DNA of 64,000 bases from Parapristionchus giblindavisi (Eukaryota > Nematoda > Chromadorea > Rhabditida > Diplogasteridae): positions 248,001-312,000 of the forward strand of contig CALSFV010000202.1 in NCBI GenBank assembly GCA_943737045.1. Reading direction: 5' to 3'. Position 1 is the stretch's first letter, and each line of letters opens with the position of its first letter. Shown in pieces: positions 62,459-64,000 of the stretch. The translations under genes and the position numbers were made by a program. Below the pieces are notes generated by a model that saw only the letters and a program-made list of their open reading frames with translations, made no database searches and was not told the DNA's origin.

Positions 62459-64000
62459 AATCCTTATTACCTGGAACATGTTGAGGAGGATGAGAAGTAG
62501 TGGAAGATGGCGTATGTGGCTCCATTGGATGACCCTAAATATGAATTAAAGTCTACCAACATCTCATCAATATCTCCATTAAAAAGAAAATTATATTTAT
62601 TTTTATAAAGGGAAGGTTCGCGCTTGATATAGTATCCATGAAACCGCATACCGTTAAGGATAATGCATGAGCAAGGGATTGGCATGAAGCTGGTTTGCGG
62701 TGTTTCGTGGATATGTACCTATACAGTTGCTTTCTTGTCGCAGACTTTTCATTTAAGAATGAAACAACACTCACAGTCAACAGTAATTTAATGTTTTTAA
62801 AAAGCTAAACAAATATACAAATATTGCAATTATTGATTGGAATTTATCTTTTATAAATATAAAAGATGAAAGTGGAAAGAGTGAGAGAACTGTTGATACT
62901 TCACTTACATTACTTCCCATAGATATCGTTGGTAAAGAAGAAGAAGTTACAGTACTACTTATTATAGTGGATGGAACTTACAATCAACGGTTCAGTCGTA
63001 GTTGTTTTCCTAAGCAAAGTCCTAGTCAAAGTGGACGGGTCTACAGTAGTACTCTGTTGAGTGGACGGAGTCGCAGTAGTGAAGATAGACGGAGGAGTCG
63101 GAGTAGGTGTAGGAGGAACAACTGGTGTTGACGTAGATGTGACGGAGCTGCTCGTAGTTGTTACTGTATCAAGGCCAGAAGATGGGTTCATTGCCTACAA
63201 TGAAAAGTATGCGATTACGGAACATTTGAGCCAAAGCTATAACAAAATGCAAAGCTATTCTATTATAGAGTGATAGTAAAGGTGCGTGGAATGATAGTGA
63301 TGATATATACAAGTGTATGATTGGTAGGTACCGTAAAAGGTAAGACTACAATGAGGAGATAAATCGTGGATGGTACATGTATCGTTGTCGGTTACAGTAT
63401 ACATATATGATTCAGACCCTTTTTTCTGATACAGTATCGGCAAAAATTGAAAATGATATAACTTTGGTCGTTTTCAAGCTACTGCATGTTTACCAGTTGT
63501 AACAAGTACTAGTACGTACACGTAGTCATATGCTTGATGAGTTGTGGAATACAAACATAGGTCGAAAAGTATGTTACAAAGTATCAAGCTTCACCGGATT
63601 TTGAGCCAACATATCACAAAAATCGAAAAACCTGACCGGATTTAGGCAAGCGCTAACCTAGCTATTCGACCTGTGAATACAAATATCCAAAATGTACAAA
63701 TTCAAAAGTTACAATTAGAGATAGTGGTCTAATATATATATATATATATTATCTAATATCAAACATTGTCCATTTTTACGCTCAGGAGATGTAATTTGCT
63801 AGATGAGCTTTTCACAAACTTTAGAGAATATCGTTCACTATGAGATATGAACATACTTGCAATGCATAATCAATACAGGGTCCATAGAGACAATATCCTG
63901 CCAATATGGAAAGACTGGCTACTGCTGAATCATATATATGTACCGTAACCGACATTACTACGGCTACGATAACCGAGTGGTACCTGTGCGATAGTGGGTG
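60871..64000 (-). CDS. 446-aa Ser/Thr/Pro-rich protein, copy D (partial)
   Basis: The 3' exons of a fourth copy; the window ends inside exon 4. Exons 5-12 match copy C. The start codon and exons 1-3 would lie beyond 64000. Confidence 0.65.

Larger units (their letters stand above)
57429..64000. repeat. tandem unit 4, cut by the window end
   Basis: At least 6.57 kb of the same unit. The array may continue beyond the window. Confidence 0.95.

Noticed and set aside
36710..64000. Calling the RING/446-residue pair a toxin-antidote system
   Set aside because: Linkage and co-amplification alone do not show it. Neither protein has a recognised toxic domain, so it is kept only as a speculation in the findings.

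Overview
This is a eukaryotic window, almost certainly from a nematode, and probably a free-living rhabditid or diplogastrid-like species (the species is inference). The reasons are many very short exons separated by introns of about 45-60 bases, splice acceptors of the TTTTCAG or TTNCAG type, a Tc1-type transposon, a replication-type histone gene whose 3' stem-loop has C as its first loop base, and AT-rich intergenic DNA full of small fold-back repeats. Gene models below were built by hand by chaining open frames through GT/AG sites with matching phases. No transcript evidence was available.

Layout. 0-0.4 kb: a broken asparagine synthetase. 1.3-1.8 kb: a fold-back element. 3.3-6.8 kb: two small membrane-protein genes and a ten-exon gene for a secreted protein built of 26 consecutive Gly-X-X-X tetrads. 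7.4-14.1 kb: a cluster related to TGF-beta ligands. It holds a plus-strand gene that encodes only a propeptide-like domain, a degenerate minus-strand relative and a complete minus-strand ligand with seven cysteines. A small possible Alba-fold protein lies between them. 14.6-32 kb: a repeat-rich region with at least ten inverted-repeat elements, several of them nested, an apparently intact 1.92 kb Tc1-like element, a 2.4 kb element with GC-rich ends and a 2.96 kb near-perfect palindrome. It also holds one small secreted-protein gene. 32.4 kb: an intronless histone H3 variant that lacks K9-S10-T11, K18, K36 and K37 but keeps K4, K14, K23 and K27. 34-36.5 kb: stray exons resembling DNA polymerase alpha and a beta-TrCP/LIN-23-type WD repeat.

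36.7-64 kb: four tandem copies of a unit of about 6.8-7.0 kb. The first copy is the most diverged, the other three are nearly identical, and the fourth runs off the window. Each unit carries a divergently transcribed gene pair. One is a 302-residue RING-finger protein (5 exons, plus strand). The other is a 446-residue Ser/Thr/Pro-rich protein with basic and acidic tails (12 exons, minus strand), which I do not recognise. The start codons lie about 345 bases apart, so the pair probably shares a two-way promoter. The minus gene always crosses the boundary I use between units, and the first unit has only its orphan first exon.

The most unusual items are the H3 variant without K9 and K36, the co-amplified RING/unknown gene pair, the GX3 secreted protein and the small TGF-beta cluster with a propeptide-only member.
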